Shown here: positions 56,095 to 64,000 of the stretch, in pieces
Layout: the number at the start of each line of letters is the position of its first letter
How positions within the stretch are numbered: position 1 is the stretch's first letter
Assembly (NCBI RefSeq): GCF_022700675.1
Contig: NZ_CP062182.1
Span: forward strand, 2,852,001-2,916,000
Length of the DNA: 64,000 bases
Direction of reading: 5' to 3'
DNA from: Acinetobacter sp. ASP199
GTDB taxonomy: Bacteria > Pseudomonadota > Gammaproteobacteria > Pseudomonadales > Moraxellaceae
Position numbers and translations under genes: made by a program
Notes under the pieces: model-generated
The model's input: the letters and a program-made list of their open reading frames with translations, nothing else
Database searches by the model: none
What the model was told of the DNA's origin: nothing

Positions 56095-57521
56095 AATTCT
56101 TTTATTCTCTTTTTAGCTAATAATTTTGCAGAATTTGCAGTGTAACCATATCTCTTTCTACTAACTTTATTACCTTTTTTATCTTTATTATATCCAAAAG
56201 GAAACTCTTTATCTTTACTCATTTCTAGAAATCTCTGATATCCTTTTTTGGCTTCTTCAGCACTTTTTAATTTTCCTTTTTTATATCCCTTAGGATCATT
56301 CCATAATCCCCACCCAAAACTTTCTCCTATTTTATTAGCATAAATATAACTATTTTCAAATTTTGTATAATACTCAAGATTAGCTACTACTTTTTTATCC
56401 AAGTTTCTACATTTCTTTATATTAAAAGCTACTATAGCTCTTTTATGATATTTTTCTCTATCATCAAATCCATTATATCCTCCGTTAATTAATGCACAAG
56501 TTGCTATTAGATCATTATTAATTGCATGAGGAGTTAAATTACCAGCTTTAGAATGATGCCAATACCAAACTGCAGAACCTACAGCATGTTGTTTTTCTCT
56601 AGCAATTCTATGCCTATTATTTCCTAAAAAATTTTCATTCACTGCCAACCCATATGATTCATAATTAGTTTTATAAGTTATTTGTATTAATCCCCTTCCT
56701 TTATAACCATCATAAACTTCACTTTCAGATTTACCAGCTAATCCTTCTTCCATTAGAGAATAGCTTGCAGTTTCATGCAGTGTATGTGCTATAAAATGGG
56801 CTTTTTCCAAACAGTTATTCATATTAAGTTTCTTAAACTGTTGATTTAAATATTTAAGAAAGCTTATAGCTGTAACACTAGTTGTTACTTTTTTGAATTC
56901 TTCTTCCATAATATCTCTATTACAGGCACATTCATTAACTTTTAAGTCCTTTTCTATTTCGGGTTTATTTACTGAGGTTTGGCCTCCTGTTATATCCACG
57001 TCTAATTCCAATTTATTAGAATCTTCTTTCATTCTTTTAGAGTAATAATTATTGGCTTCTAAACGCTTTCCATCTGGTTTAAATACTGTAATCTTTACTT
57101 TTTCTCCAACCATACTTTGAAGTGAAAATTTTCCATTAGAAGTATTTGAAACTTTCTTTATTCCACTTTCTAAATACAAGATTTCAATTTTAGTATTTTC
57201 AATATTGTAGTCATTTCCTAACCTGTCTACTATTTTGAAATTTGAGAGACTTTTAAAATTTTCATAAGGTTCATCTAGTTTAATTATTATTGGTATTTGG
57301 GATCCATTCCCAGAGTTAACAGAACTTTTTAAAGTAAATTCATCATTCGAAGTTAAAACCAAAATTTCAATATCTCGATTAGGTGAAGATAGGACTTCTA
57401 CAATGCCCTGTTCATTTGAATTACGCTCAAATGACTTTTGACTTCCTTTAGGACGAGAGGTTACTGGGAAATTTATCAGGATTTTCTCTTTACTATCTAT
57501 AATTTTAAATAAAGTTGTCAC
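56091..57521 (-). CDS. GH19-like (chitinase/lysozyme) T6SS effector, 5' part removed by an IS element
   Basis: 476 codons from a GTG. It holds an N-terminal beta repeat (about residues 3-68), a second beta region (about 94-155), then a GH19-type muramidase/chitinase-like domain with AHFIAHTLHETASYS (Glu250 in HE), EVYDGYKGRGLIQITYKTNY and CALINGGYNGFDDREKY. The frame continues upstream without stop to 57630, the left edge of an IS element. Joining it across the IS to 58513-58731 gives one frame of about 585 codons, starting in VgrG's stop codon. It is probably a peptidoglycan-degrading effector delivered with VgrG. The truncated product lacks its N-terminal repeat. Confidence 0.78.
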   Translation of the reverse strand: MTTLFKIIDSKEKILINFPVTSRPKGSQKSFERNSNEQGIVEVLSSPNRDIEILVLTSNDEFTLKSSVNSGNGSQIPIIIKLDEPYENFKSLSNFKIVDRLGNDYNIENTKIEILYLESGIKKVSNTSNGKFSLQSMVGEKVKITVFKPDGKRLEANNYYSKRMKEDSNKLELDVDITGGQTSVNKPEIEKDLKVNECACNRDIMEEEFKKVTTSVTAISFLKYLNQQFKKLNMNNCLEKAHFIAHTLHETASYSLMEEGLAGKSESEVYDGYKGRGLIQITYKTNYESYGLAVNENFLGNNRHRIAREKQHAVGSAVWYWHHSKAGNLTPHAINNDLIATCALINGGYNGFDDREKYHKRAIVAFNIKKCRNLDKKVVANLEYYTKFENSYIYANKIGESFGWGLWNDPKGYKKGKLKSAEEAKKGYQRFLEMSKDKEFPFGYNKDKKGNKVSRKRYGYTANSAKLLAKKRIKEL

Positions 57522-57670
57522 TATCCCTTTTGAAGTAGTGGTAACTTTTTTCTGTTGATATTGCTCTATACTTTTAGGTAAAGGTACTTTTACAGGGTCT
57601 TTTCTAGAAGAAACTATTGAAGAATTAATAGATCTCTTGCGAAAGTAAAAACCATCCCCATATAGATTTC

Positions 57671-58069
57671 ATGAGATATCAGAACTTAAACCGTTTTTCA
57701 GATTCTGAATTCAAGCGCTTGGTTGGCGTACCTCGAGCAGTTTTTACCGAAATGGTCGAGGTTTTAGAAAAAGCAGAATCACTCAAAAAGAAATCAGGCC
57801 GTCCTCATACTTTAGCTATAGAGGATCAATTGTTATTAACACTCAATTACTTACGAAATTATAGCACTCAATTGGAGTTAGCAGCACACTATCATATCGC
57901 TGAAAGTAATGTGAACCGAACCATTAAAAAGGTTGAAGATGCCTTAATGAGATCAAGACGTTTTACTCTGCCAAAACGAAGCCTTACCACAACAGACGAA
58001 CGCTTTAACTGGGTCATTATTGATGCGACAGAATGTTCAATAGAACGCCCGAAAAAAAAATCAGAGTAA
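57671..58069 (+). CDS. IS5-family transposase, N-terminal frame
   Basis: 132 codons: a helix-turn-helix-like N-terminal region (LAIEDQLLLTLNYLRNYSTQLELAAHYHIAESNVNRTI), then the first catalytic Asp in VIIDATECSIERPKK. It ends at a stop shortly after an A9 run (58052-58060). Continuation requires a +1 shift (or loss of one A) there. Confidence 0.85.
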   Translation: MRYQNLNRFSDSEFKRLVGVPRAVFTEMVEVLEKAESLKKKSGRPHTLAIEDQLLLTLNYLRNYSTQLELAAHYHIAESNVNRTIKKVEDALMRSRRFTLPKRSLTTTDERFNWVIIDATECSIERPKKKSE

Positions 58070-58112
58070 GTTCTATAGTGGTAAAAAGAAGAAACATACG
58101 CTTAAAGCCCAA

Positions 58113-58493
58113 GTGATCTACCATCCTAAGAGTAAACAAATCATAGGATTAGATATATCGTATGGCAGTCAGCATGACATTAAATTGGCAAGGAAAACGG
58201 TTAAGAAATTCAAACATTGTGAATATGTTATGACTGATTTAGGGTACTACGGATTAGAGCAAGATGGCTTTAAATTATTGATGCCCATTAAGAAAAAGAA
58301 GAATTTTCCTTTATTTGAAGTTGAGAAAAAGTACAATAAAATGATTGGAAAAATACGCGTTGTGATCGAACACATTAATAGTCAATTGAAAACATTTAGA
58401 ATCTTAAGTGAACGCTATCGAAATAGACGGAAAAGATTCGGTTTACGCATGAACTTAATTGCTGCACTGGTAAACCGAATCAACTTGCAATAA
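58113..58493 (+). CDS. IS5-family transposase, C-terminal frame
   Basis: 126 codons, but the frame is open from about 58062 and begins naturally with KFYSGKKKKHTLKAQVIYHPKS. It carries the second Asp (VMTDLGYYG) and the Glu (VVIEHINSQLKTFRIL) of the DDE triad. It fuses with the N-terminal frame if the A9 run slips, giving about 270 residues. Confidence 0.85.
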   Translation: MIYHPKSKQIIGLDISYGSQHDIKLARKTVKKFKHCEYVMTDLGYYGLEQDGFKLLMPIKKKKNFPLFEVEKKYNKMIGKIRVVIEHINSQLKTFRILSERYRNRRKRFGLRMNLIAALVNRINLQ

Positions 58494-58731
58494 CAACTTT
58501 CGCAAGAGGTCTAATAGTTTTAACAACAATATAATCTTTGGTATTAGGTGGTTGGGCTAGAATTTCTACAGTTCGATTCGGTGAAGCATGAAAGATAAAT
58601 AGACCGTCTTGATCTGTCTTATTGATGTTCTCTCTAGATGAACCTTTATAGCGTGATTTTACCTTTAAATTGATGACATACTTTCCTGATGCATCATAAA
58701 GTTTGGATGTAATAGTGACTAACTGACTCAT
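58480..58731 (-). pseudogene. N-terminal fragment of the GH19-like effector, cut by the IS
   Basis: 83 codons, of which the first 73 are native (MSQLVTITSKLYDASGK to DYIVVKTI); the last ten come from the IS end. They form a beta repeat (SRYKGSSRENINKTDQDGLF, SPNRTVEILAQ) clearly homologous to residues 20-55 of the fragment on the far side of the IS. The ATG overlaps the vgrG stop (TAATG), so it was translationally coupled to VgrG. Confidence 0.8.
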
Positions 58732-61592
58732 TACTCAGTATCCTCTTTAGTGTATACCTCATCCTCAATTTCCTCATCTTCTAGGTCCTCCAATAACTCA
58801 TCGATATCCTCTTTATTTAGTTCTTGACGTAGATATGTTTGACAAGAATTAAACCCAAAAGCTATAAAATCTGTTTTTTGAGAGGTATAGAACCGTAGAG
58901 TACTTATTTGATTTACTTCATTTAGCAGGGATTTTTTGCTTTTAATTAATGTTCCCTCCTTCTTATCAACAATGAAAATTTCTTTTTCTCTTTCACAGGC
59001 AGTATTCCATTGATAATTAATTCGATTACTAAACAAAGTTTCCATTTTTGGTAGACTTATTTTTTGTTCAATAATATTTTGACCTTCTTTAAATATATGC
59101 TGCCCCGCTTTACACTCAAACTTCCCACCTGTTATTCCAAATACACCTTGTCCATTAATCTTTAACTGAGATCCACCGGCAGTAAGCAAAATTTCTTTAG
59201 GGCTTATAATTTCAATTCGATCTTCAGTTGAAATAATTTTTACTTTATGACGAGCAATTGTTTCTATTGCGTCATCTTGTGCCTGGAGTTCGACCTTTCC
59301 CTTTGCCGCAACGGCTTTTAATCCTTGTTGAGCTGCAAATAAGCTGATCTTGTCCTGAGCGTGAGCAATCAAAGATTTCTGTGTGGAAAAATTAATATTA
59401 TCCGCAGCACTGTGGTTAATCTGCTGATCAGCTGAAAGATACAGGTCTTCATTAGTTGAGAGTGCAATTGAATTCGGTGCACACAGCAGCATTAAAGCTT
59501 GTTTGAAAGTTTCAGCCTTGCTTTGATCTTGCTGTTCAATCTGATCCAGAAATTTTTTTAGATGATCTAATCCTTCTAAGGGGTCTGTTTGCTGATTTTT
59601 GGCAATCTCACTTAAAGCCTTACTATGATTCAAATTTGATTCAAGCTGGCTTTTCGCAGGACTGGTATTTAAGTGATTAGCATTGGCATTTTCTTGTTTA
59701 TAGGTAGAAAGAAGCAAGCCAGCTCCCGCTCTAAGTGCTCCCCATTGATCTGTTCTTAACTCAAAGCCCTCACCACGCCCGTCGCTAGCCTCATCTTCTT
59801 TTGGATGACTTAGATTTCCTAAATTTAGCTGACTGACCCCATGACTACTTTGCAGCTGTGCACTAATCTGTCCAGTTGTATCATCGAAGCGAATCTGGTT
59901 AAAACCTTCGCCATCCACCTCTTGAGAACGGATACCACTTAGTTTTTTAGTGAATGGCAACTGCCCCTTCTTATCAAACATAGTTTGATAACGTTCAGCT
60001 TCATGAATACGTCCAACAATAAAGGGACGATCAATATCTCCTTCGAAGAAATCAATCACTACAATTTCCCCGATACGCGGATGGAATCGGGCGCCATAAC
60101 CTTCGCCTGCCCATGGCGTTAGCACATCTACCCAGGCCGAATCAGTGTCATTATCATTGGCGCCAGCACCACCATCATGCTGATGGTCATCATTACGGGT
60201 AAATAGAAAACGCACCTTGACCCGTCCCCACTCATCCACGTAAATGCTTTCCCCCTCCGGACCTACCACTTTCGCGTGCTGTGGATGAGCCATTGGCCGA
60301 TGCTGTAACGGGTGATACTCAGGTACTACCGGAATATGGCGACGGATCAAAAAAAGCTCATTACTTTGCCGTTCATCATCTAGTACTTTCCAGCGGCTGG
60401 ACTGCATGAGCTGATCCAGCTGCATCAAAATATCTTTAGGTAAATTATTCTGGTTATAGAAATGCTTCCCCAGGATTAAAAACTCGCGTTCATTGACTGG
60501 GTGCTGATCCAGTTCAGGATGATCATGTAATTCAAACCAGTAACCGACTTGTGCATCACGAACACGACTATTGGCCTTAAAATATTTAGACTGTAATGCA
60601 TGATATTGATTCAACTGCTGACTGAGTTTATCCAGTTGGGTCGAGCTGGCTGATGTCGTCTGATCCTCTCCATTTAAGTCACTGGTCCAAGCTGGGCTAA
60701 TGGTCCACAAATCTTCAAGATTCAGACTTTGATTATCCTGTACTTCGCTATGCTGATGGCCACTCAGCAGTACCTGACTTTCACTCTGCGCCAGCTGATC
60801 TGCCTGCCAGCGCTGGGTTTGGACAATGGTTGGATTTAAAGAGCGTTCTGCCAATAGACCAGTAATCGTGTCAAAAGGTTCGGTGGCATGGCTACGATGA
60901 AAACGGATACTACGGCGTTTTAAAGCCTGAAAATGTTGCTGATTATCAATCAAACTTAGAATCTGCGGCTGAATGGTCTGAGCTGAAGCGGATACAATAA
61001 TTTCCTTTTCATCGATCAGCCAGTTCATGCCTTCACTACGCCATAAGCGGGTCAGAAACTCATAATCCGTTTCATTGGACTGCATTACAAAAGGACGAAC
61101 ATCGTAGTCCCGTGACAAGGCAGAAACATCCAGACTCAATCGTGCTGCAAATATGGAGCTGCGTACCTGCCATTCTTTAAATAAAATTTCACTAATATCC
61201 CGGACGCTTTTATTCATAAACACCCGGCTATTGCGACGTTTATGCCATAAGGAAGTTGCATCCTGCAGGGTCAGTTTATACAGGGTTAAAGATCCGTCGC
61301 TTTGTCCCTGGCTTGCTGTAGTGATCAAACCTGTGGTCCGGAACAATTCACCACGATCAGTGACCTGATCAACCGCGACCTGACAGCCAATAAATTGTTT
61401 TAAAGCGATATTTGCATGGGTTGAAAGACAGATCAGTTCTGCCTGCAAACCTTCATTGATCCGATGATGACCTTCAATCCGCTGAATAAAGACCTGGGTA
61501 TTTAAAACCTGATTGGAAAACTGAATATGTAGGGCACGTTTTTGCAAGTTCAGCCCAAGCCCCTCAAGAAGGATATGAATATTCTTTAGCAT
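58731..61592 (-). CDS. Type VI secretion tip protein VgrG (TssI)
   Basis: 953 aa. The gp27-like N-terminal base and gp5-like OB region (GPEGESIYVDEWGRVKVRF; PRIGEIVVIDFFEGDIDRPFIVGRIHEAER) are followed by a DUF2345-type beta-prism (ALSTNEDLYLSADQQINHSAADNINFSTQKSLIAHAQDKISLFAAQQGLKAVAAKGKVELQAQDD is the repeat style). A tail of about 110 residues beyond GGKFECKAGQHIF ends in an acidic run (DELLEDLEDEEIEDE). The tail probably docks the effector encoded next. No other T6SS structural gene lies in the window, so this is an orphan vgrG island. Confidence 0.95.
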   Translation of the reverse strand: MLKNIHILLEGLGLNLQKRALHIQFSNQVLNTQVFIQRIEGHHRINEGLQAELICLSTHANIALKQFIGCQVAVDQVTDRGELFRTTGLITTASQGQSDGSLTLYKLTLQDATSLWHKRRNSRVFMNKSVRDISEILFKEWQVRSSIFAARLSLDVSALSRDYDVRPFVMQSNETDYEFLTRLWRSEGMNWLIDEKEIIVSASAQTIQPQILSLIDNQQHFQALKRRSIRFHRSHATEPFDTITGLLAERSLNPTIVQTQRWQADQLAQSESQVLLSGHQHSEVQDNQSLNLEDLWTISPAWTSDLNGEDQTTSASSTQLDKLSQQLNQYHALQSKYFKANSRVRDAQVGYWFELHDHPELDQHPVNEREFLILGKHFYNQNNLPKDILMQLDQLMQSSRWKVLDDERQSNELFLIRRHIPVVPEYHPLQHRPMAHPQHAKVVGPEGESIYVDEWGRVKVRFLFTRNDDHQHDGGAGANDNDTDSAWVDVLTPWAGEGYGARFHPRIGEIVVIDFFEGDIDRPFIVGRIHEAERYQTMFDKKGQLPFTKKLSGIRSQEVDGEGFNQIRFDDTTGQISAQLQSSHGVSQLNLGNLSHPKEDEASDGRGEGFELRTDQWGALRAGAGLLLSTYKQENANANHLNTSPAKSQLESNLNHSKALSEIAKNQQTDPLEGLDHLKKFLDQIEQQDQSKAETFKQALMLLCAPNSIALSTNEDLYLSADQQINHSAADNINFSTQKSLIAHAQDKISLFAAQQGLKAVAAKGKVELQAQDDAIETIARHKVKIISTEDRIEIISPKEILLTAGGSQLKINGQGVFGITGGKFECKAGQHIFKEGQNIIEQKISLPKMETLFSNRINYQWNTACEREKEIFIVDKKEGTLIKSKKSLLNEVNQISTLRFYTSQKTDFIAFGFNSCQTYLRQELNKEDIDELLEDLEDEEIEDEVYTKEDTE

Positions 61593-61836
61593 CTTATGGT
61601 TATTTTTAAGAATTATTATGCAGCTGATTTTATAAACATTAGCCCCTATACGTCCATCAAGCTTTTTATTTCACATGATTTGGCTTTCAATTTACGTATT
61701 ATTAGCACATAATTAGGAGTCAGGTCCTTGAATTTTTTATCAATAAAATTACGAATGATTTCTTTTATTTGTGATCACAATGCAGAATAGTTACTGTTAA
61801 ACTGCTTGGATATACAAATTAAAAGAGCACTATGAC

Positions 61837-62991
61837 ATGCTTGATCTCCAGTCCAAATTGCCCGATCTAGGCGTGACGATTTTCAGCACCATGTCTGCCC
61901 TGGCTCAGCAACTCGGGGCACTGAATCTTTCGCAAGGGTTTCCTGATTTTCCCGCACCACCCGATCTGATTGCGGCTTTAGGACGGGCAAGTGCTTCTGG
62001 ATTTAACCAGTATGCGCCTGGAGATGGCTTACCATTATTACGCGCTTTGCTGGCTGATTTATATTTACAGCGCGATCAATTGTCATTAGATCCTGCTCAG
62101 GAAATTACCATTACACCCGGGGCGACCATTGCAATCTTCTGTGCCATTCAGGCGGTGGTGCGTACGGGTGAAGAAGTTATTATTTTTGACCCAAGTTATG
62201 ACAGTTATGCACCGACGGTACAGGTTTTAGGCGCCAAACCGATTCATATTGCACTGCAGCATCCGGAGTTCTCGGTGGACTGGAATCAGGTTAAAGATGC
62301 CATTAATGACCGTACCCGGATGATTATTGTGAATACGCCGCATAATCCAACCGGAAGTGTCTGGTCTAAAGCAGATTGGCAACAGCTGATTGAACTGATC
62401 CGTGACCGTAATATTGTCGTACTCTCCGATGAAGTCTATGAACATCTGGTCTTTGATGACATTCAACATCATTCAGCACTTTCTTTCCCTGAATTGCGTG
62501 AACGTAGTTTTGTCATTGGCTCCTTTGGAAAAACCTTCCATGTGACTGGCTGGAAAACCGGCTTCTGTGTAGCGACCCCGGCCTTAATGAAATTGTTCCG
62601 TCAGGTGTATCAATTTGCCAGTTTCTGCGGTGTGACTCCTGTTCAGGTAGCACTGGCTGAATATTTACAACAACATCCTGAACATATTTCCCAGCTGTCA
62701 GCTTTTTATCAGGCCAAACGTGATTTGTTTAATTCATCCATTCAGGATTCACGTTTCCAGTGGACCCCCTCGCAAGGCACCTATTTTCAGAATCTGGATT
62801 ACAGCGAGATTCGACCAGACTTAGCAGATGTTGATATGTGTCAGTACCTGGCACATGAACTTGGAATCGTGGCGATTCCAGTGTCAGTATTCTATAAACA
62901 ACCGCCAAAAGATTTACGTTTACTGCGTTTCTGTTTTGCCAAAAAAGAACAAACCTTGCTGCAAGCTGGCGAAATTCTTTCCAAAGTTTGA
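61837..62991 (+). CDS. PLP-dependent aminotransferase (methionine aminotransferase YbdL-like)
   Basis: 384 aa, fold type I class I/II. The PLP Lys sits in SFGKTFHVTGWKTG, with NTPHNPTGSVW and VLSDEVYEHLVFDD around the cofactor Asp, and RLLRFCFAKKEQTL with the carboxylate-binding Arg. The start MLDLQSKLPDLGVTIFSTMSALA is typical of the family that transaminates Met and other hydrophobic amino acids. Confidence 0.9.
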   Translation: MLDLQSKLPDLGVTIFSTMSALAQQLGALNLSQGFPDFPAPPDLIAALGRASASGFNQYAPGDGLPLLRALLADLYLQRDQLSLDPAQEITITPGATIAIFCAIQAVVRTGEEVIIFDPSYDSYAPTVQVLGAKPIHIALQHPEFSVDWNQVKDAINDRTRMIIVNTPHNPTGSVWSKADWQQLIELIRDRNIVVLSDEVYEHLVFDDIQHHSALSFPELRERSFVIGSFGKTFHVTGWKTGFCVATPALMKLFRQVYQFASFCGVTPVQVALAEYLQQHPEHISQLSAFYQAKRDLFNSSIQDSRFQWTPSQGTYFQNLDYSEIRPDLADVDMCQYLAHELGIVAIPVSVFYKQPPKDLRLLRFCFAKKEQTLLQAGEILSKV

Positions 62992-63019
62992 TTCAAATAT
63001 TTAAAGACTTAGATAGCTT

Positions 63020-63053
63020 TAGCCTGAGTTACCTAAAAGCTAAGGCTATTTTT
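63020..63053 (+). terminator. Possible terminator after the aminotransferase
   Basis: TAGCCT pairs with AGGCTA across a 17-nt loop, followed by T5. Confidence 0.45.
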
Positions 63054-63113
63054 CTACAAATTTCTGATAATTATTTTTTTATTCCTCTCTAATAATCAAG
63101 AACAGGACGTCCT

Positions 63114-64000
63114 ATGGCACAGCAAGCATTGGTTCAGCAGCAAAACCTGTGGAAAACATTTTTTATTTTCCTGCTGCCGCTGGTTGTGACCAATATCCTG
63201 CAAAGCCTGTCCGGCACCATTAATACTATCTTTGTCGGGCAAATGCTGGGCGTACATGCCATTGCTGCAGTTGCAGTATTTTTCCCAATCCTGTTCTGCT
63301 TGATGGCTTTTGTGATTGGCTTATCAGCAGGTTCAACCGTTTTGGTGGGACAGGCTTGGGGAGCTAAAAACCTGGAGAAGGTCCGCTGTGTTGTTGGTTC
63401 CACCCTGTTTATGACCCTGATTGGCGGTACGCTGATTGCCCTGTTTGGTGTCATTTTCACGGAGGATATCCTTTTGCTTCTCGGGACTGATCCGGAGGTC
63501 ATGCACCTGTCTCTGCCTTATGTGCAATGGATGCTTGCTGGTAGCCCACTGATTTTTATTTATATTATTTATACTTCAATCCTGCGCGGTGTGGGTGACA
63601 GCACTACTGCATTGTTTGCCTCTGCCCTGGCGATTGGAGTAGGTCTGGTGGTGACGCCCGTTCTGATTGCCGGTTATTTTGGTTTTCCCAAGATAGGGAT
63701 TATTTCTCCCGCAATTGCGACTATCCTCGGTAACCTGGCAGTCCTGCTATTTCTAACATTATATTTAAATTATAAAGAACATCCCCTCAAGCCAGACTGG
63801 GCTTTGCTGAAAGATATCCGTCATCAGCCTCAGCTCAGCAAAATTATTCTGCGATTAGGCATCCCGACCGGCGTGCAGATGGTAACCACTTCAGTGGCAG
63901 GTTTGGTAATTGTGGGCTTGGTCAACCGCTATGGTGCAGAAGCGACTGCAGCTTATGGGGCCGTGAATCAGGTGCTGAATTATATCCAGTTCCCTGCACT
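63114..64000 (+). CDS. MATE-family efflux transporter, C-terminus cut by window end
   Basis: The frame is open to the end of the window (295 codons) from the ATG at 63114, with AGGA just upstream. It has MATE features: LPLVVTNILQSLSGTINTIFVGQMLG in helix 1, SAGSTVLVGQAWGAKN, and the second-half repeat LGIPTGVQMVTTSVAG. Na+- or H+-driven drug export is the family role. Confidence 0.9.
   Translation, partial: MAQQALVQQQNLWKTFFIFLLPLVVTNILQSLSGTINTIFVGQMLGVHAIAAVAVFFPILFCLMAFVIGLSAGSTVLVGQAWGAKNLEKVRCVVGSTLFMTLIGGTLIALFGVIFTEDILLLLGTDPEVMHLSLPYVQWMLAGSPLIFIYIIYTSILRGVGDSTTALFASALAIGVGLVVTPVLIAGYFGFPKIGIISPAIATILGNLAVLLFLTLYLNYKEHPLKPDWALLKDIRHQPQLSKIILRLGIPTGVQMVTTSVAGLVIVGLVNRYGAEATAAYGAVNQVLNYIQFPA

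Larger units (their letters stand above)
57631..58511 (+). mobile_element. IS5-family insertion sequence, 881 bp
   Basis: Terminal inverted repeats are imperfect: left GATCTCTTGCGAAAGT and right (inverted) GACCTCTTGCGAAAGT, differing at one base. A 2-bp TA duplication flanks it (57629-57630 and 58512-58513); an AAT reading of the edges is also possible. It encodes a DDE transposase in two overlapping frames, oriented opposite to the T6SS cargo genes. Confidence 0.85.

Overview
The window is chromosomal DNA from a gammaproteobacterium of the genus Acinetobacter. The evidence is the gene content and protein sequences: a FadD, ParC and AtpIBEFHAGDC set of Acinetobacter type, a Zur-boxed znuA/zur-znuC-znuB locus, DUF2946 beside an OprC-like receptor, and a 16S-Ile-Ala-23S-5S rRNA operon. 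Base composition is moderate to low in GC, with a clearly AT-rich island at about 55.7-58.7 kb. I cannot fix the species from sequence reading alone.

Layout. 0-12 kb is housekeeping and transport: the 3' end of an OprD-type porin, ppa, a MAPEG protein, fadD, parC, an MFS carrier, a TRIC/UPF0126 channel, a YchJ-like protein, a TerC-CBS-CorC protein and a LOG protein. 11.6-14.7 kb holds a PiT-like phosphate permease and a choice-of-anchor-I lipoprotein, each preceded by a three-part Pho-box-like repeat. 14.7-20 kb has a DHA2-type efflux carrier, a GH25 lysozyme-like protein, an MBL-fold hydrolase, dinB, the remnant of an MHS-family transporter and a RidA protein. 20-25 kb holds a DUF2726 protein, a YgiQ radical SAM protein and an MFS carrier. 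25.0-30.7 kb is one rRNA operon on the minus strand with its promoter and terminator.

31-40.8 kb: a TonB-dependent 'copper' receptor and a His-rich DUF2946 protein behind a perfect Zur-box-like palindrome, then def and lysM-dprA-tsaC (the conserved Pseudomonas/Acinetobacter order), a structured non-coding stretch, a DMT exporter, glutathione peroxidase, an RcnB-like protein and a lipoprotein. 40.9-49.8 kb: a succinate-semialdehyde-type dehydrogenase and the complete ATP synthase operon on the minus strand. 50-53.5 kb: the zinc uptake locus. 53.5-55.7 kb: PpnP, a LysE exporter and a DyP peroxidase. 55.7-61.6 kb: a VgrG, GH19-like effector and lipoprotein cassette whose effector is split by an IS5-family element. 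61.8-64 kb: a PLP aminotransferase and a truncated MATE efflux gene.

Main points of interest: (1) ParC carries Leu84 (E. coli Ser80), the classic fluoroquinolone-resistance substitution. (2) A type VI secretion cargo cassette has an 881-bp IS element lying exactly between two homologous N-terminal repeats of the effector, and removing it restores one open frame. (3) The same 16-nt Zur-box core occurs at znuA/zur and in front of the DUF2946/TonB-receptor pair, suggesting zinc rather than copper control. (4) Two Pho boxes define a small candidate phosphate regulon. (5) An MHS transporter is reduced to its first and last transmembrane segments.
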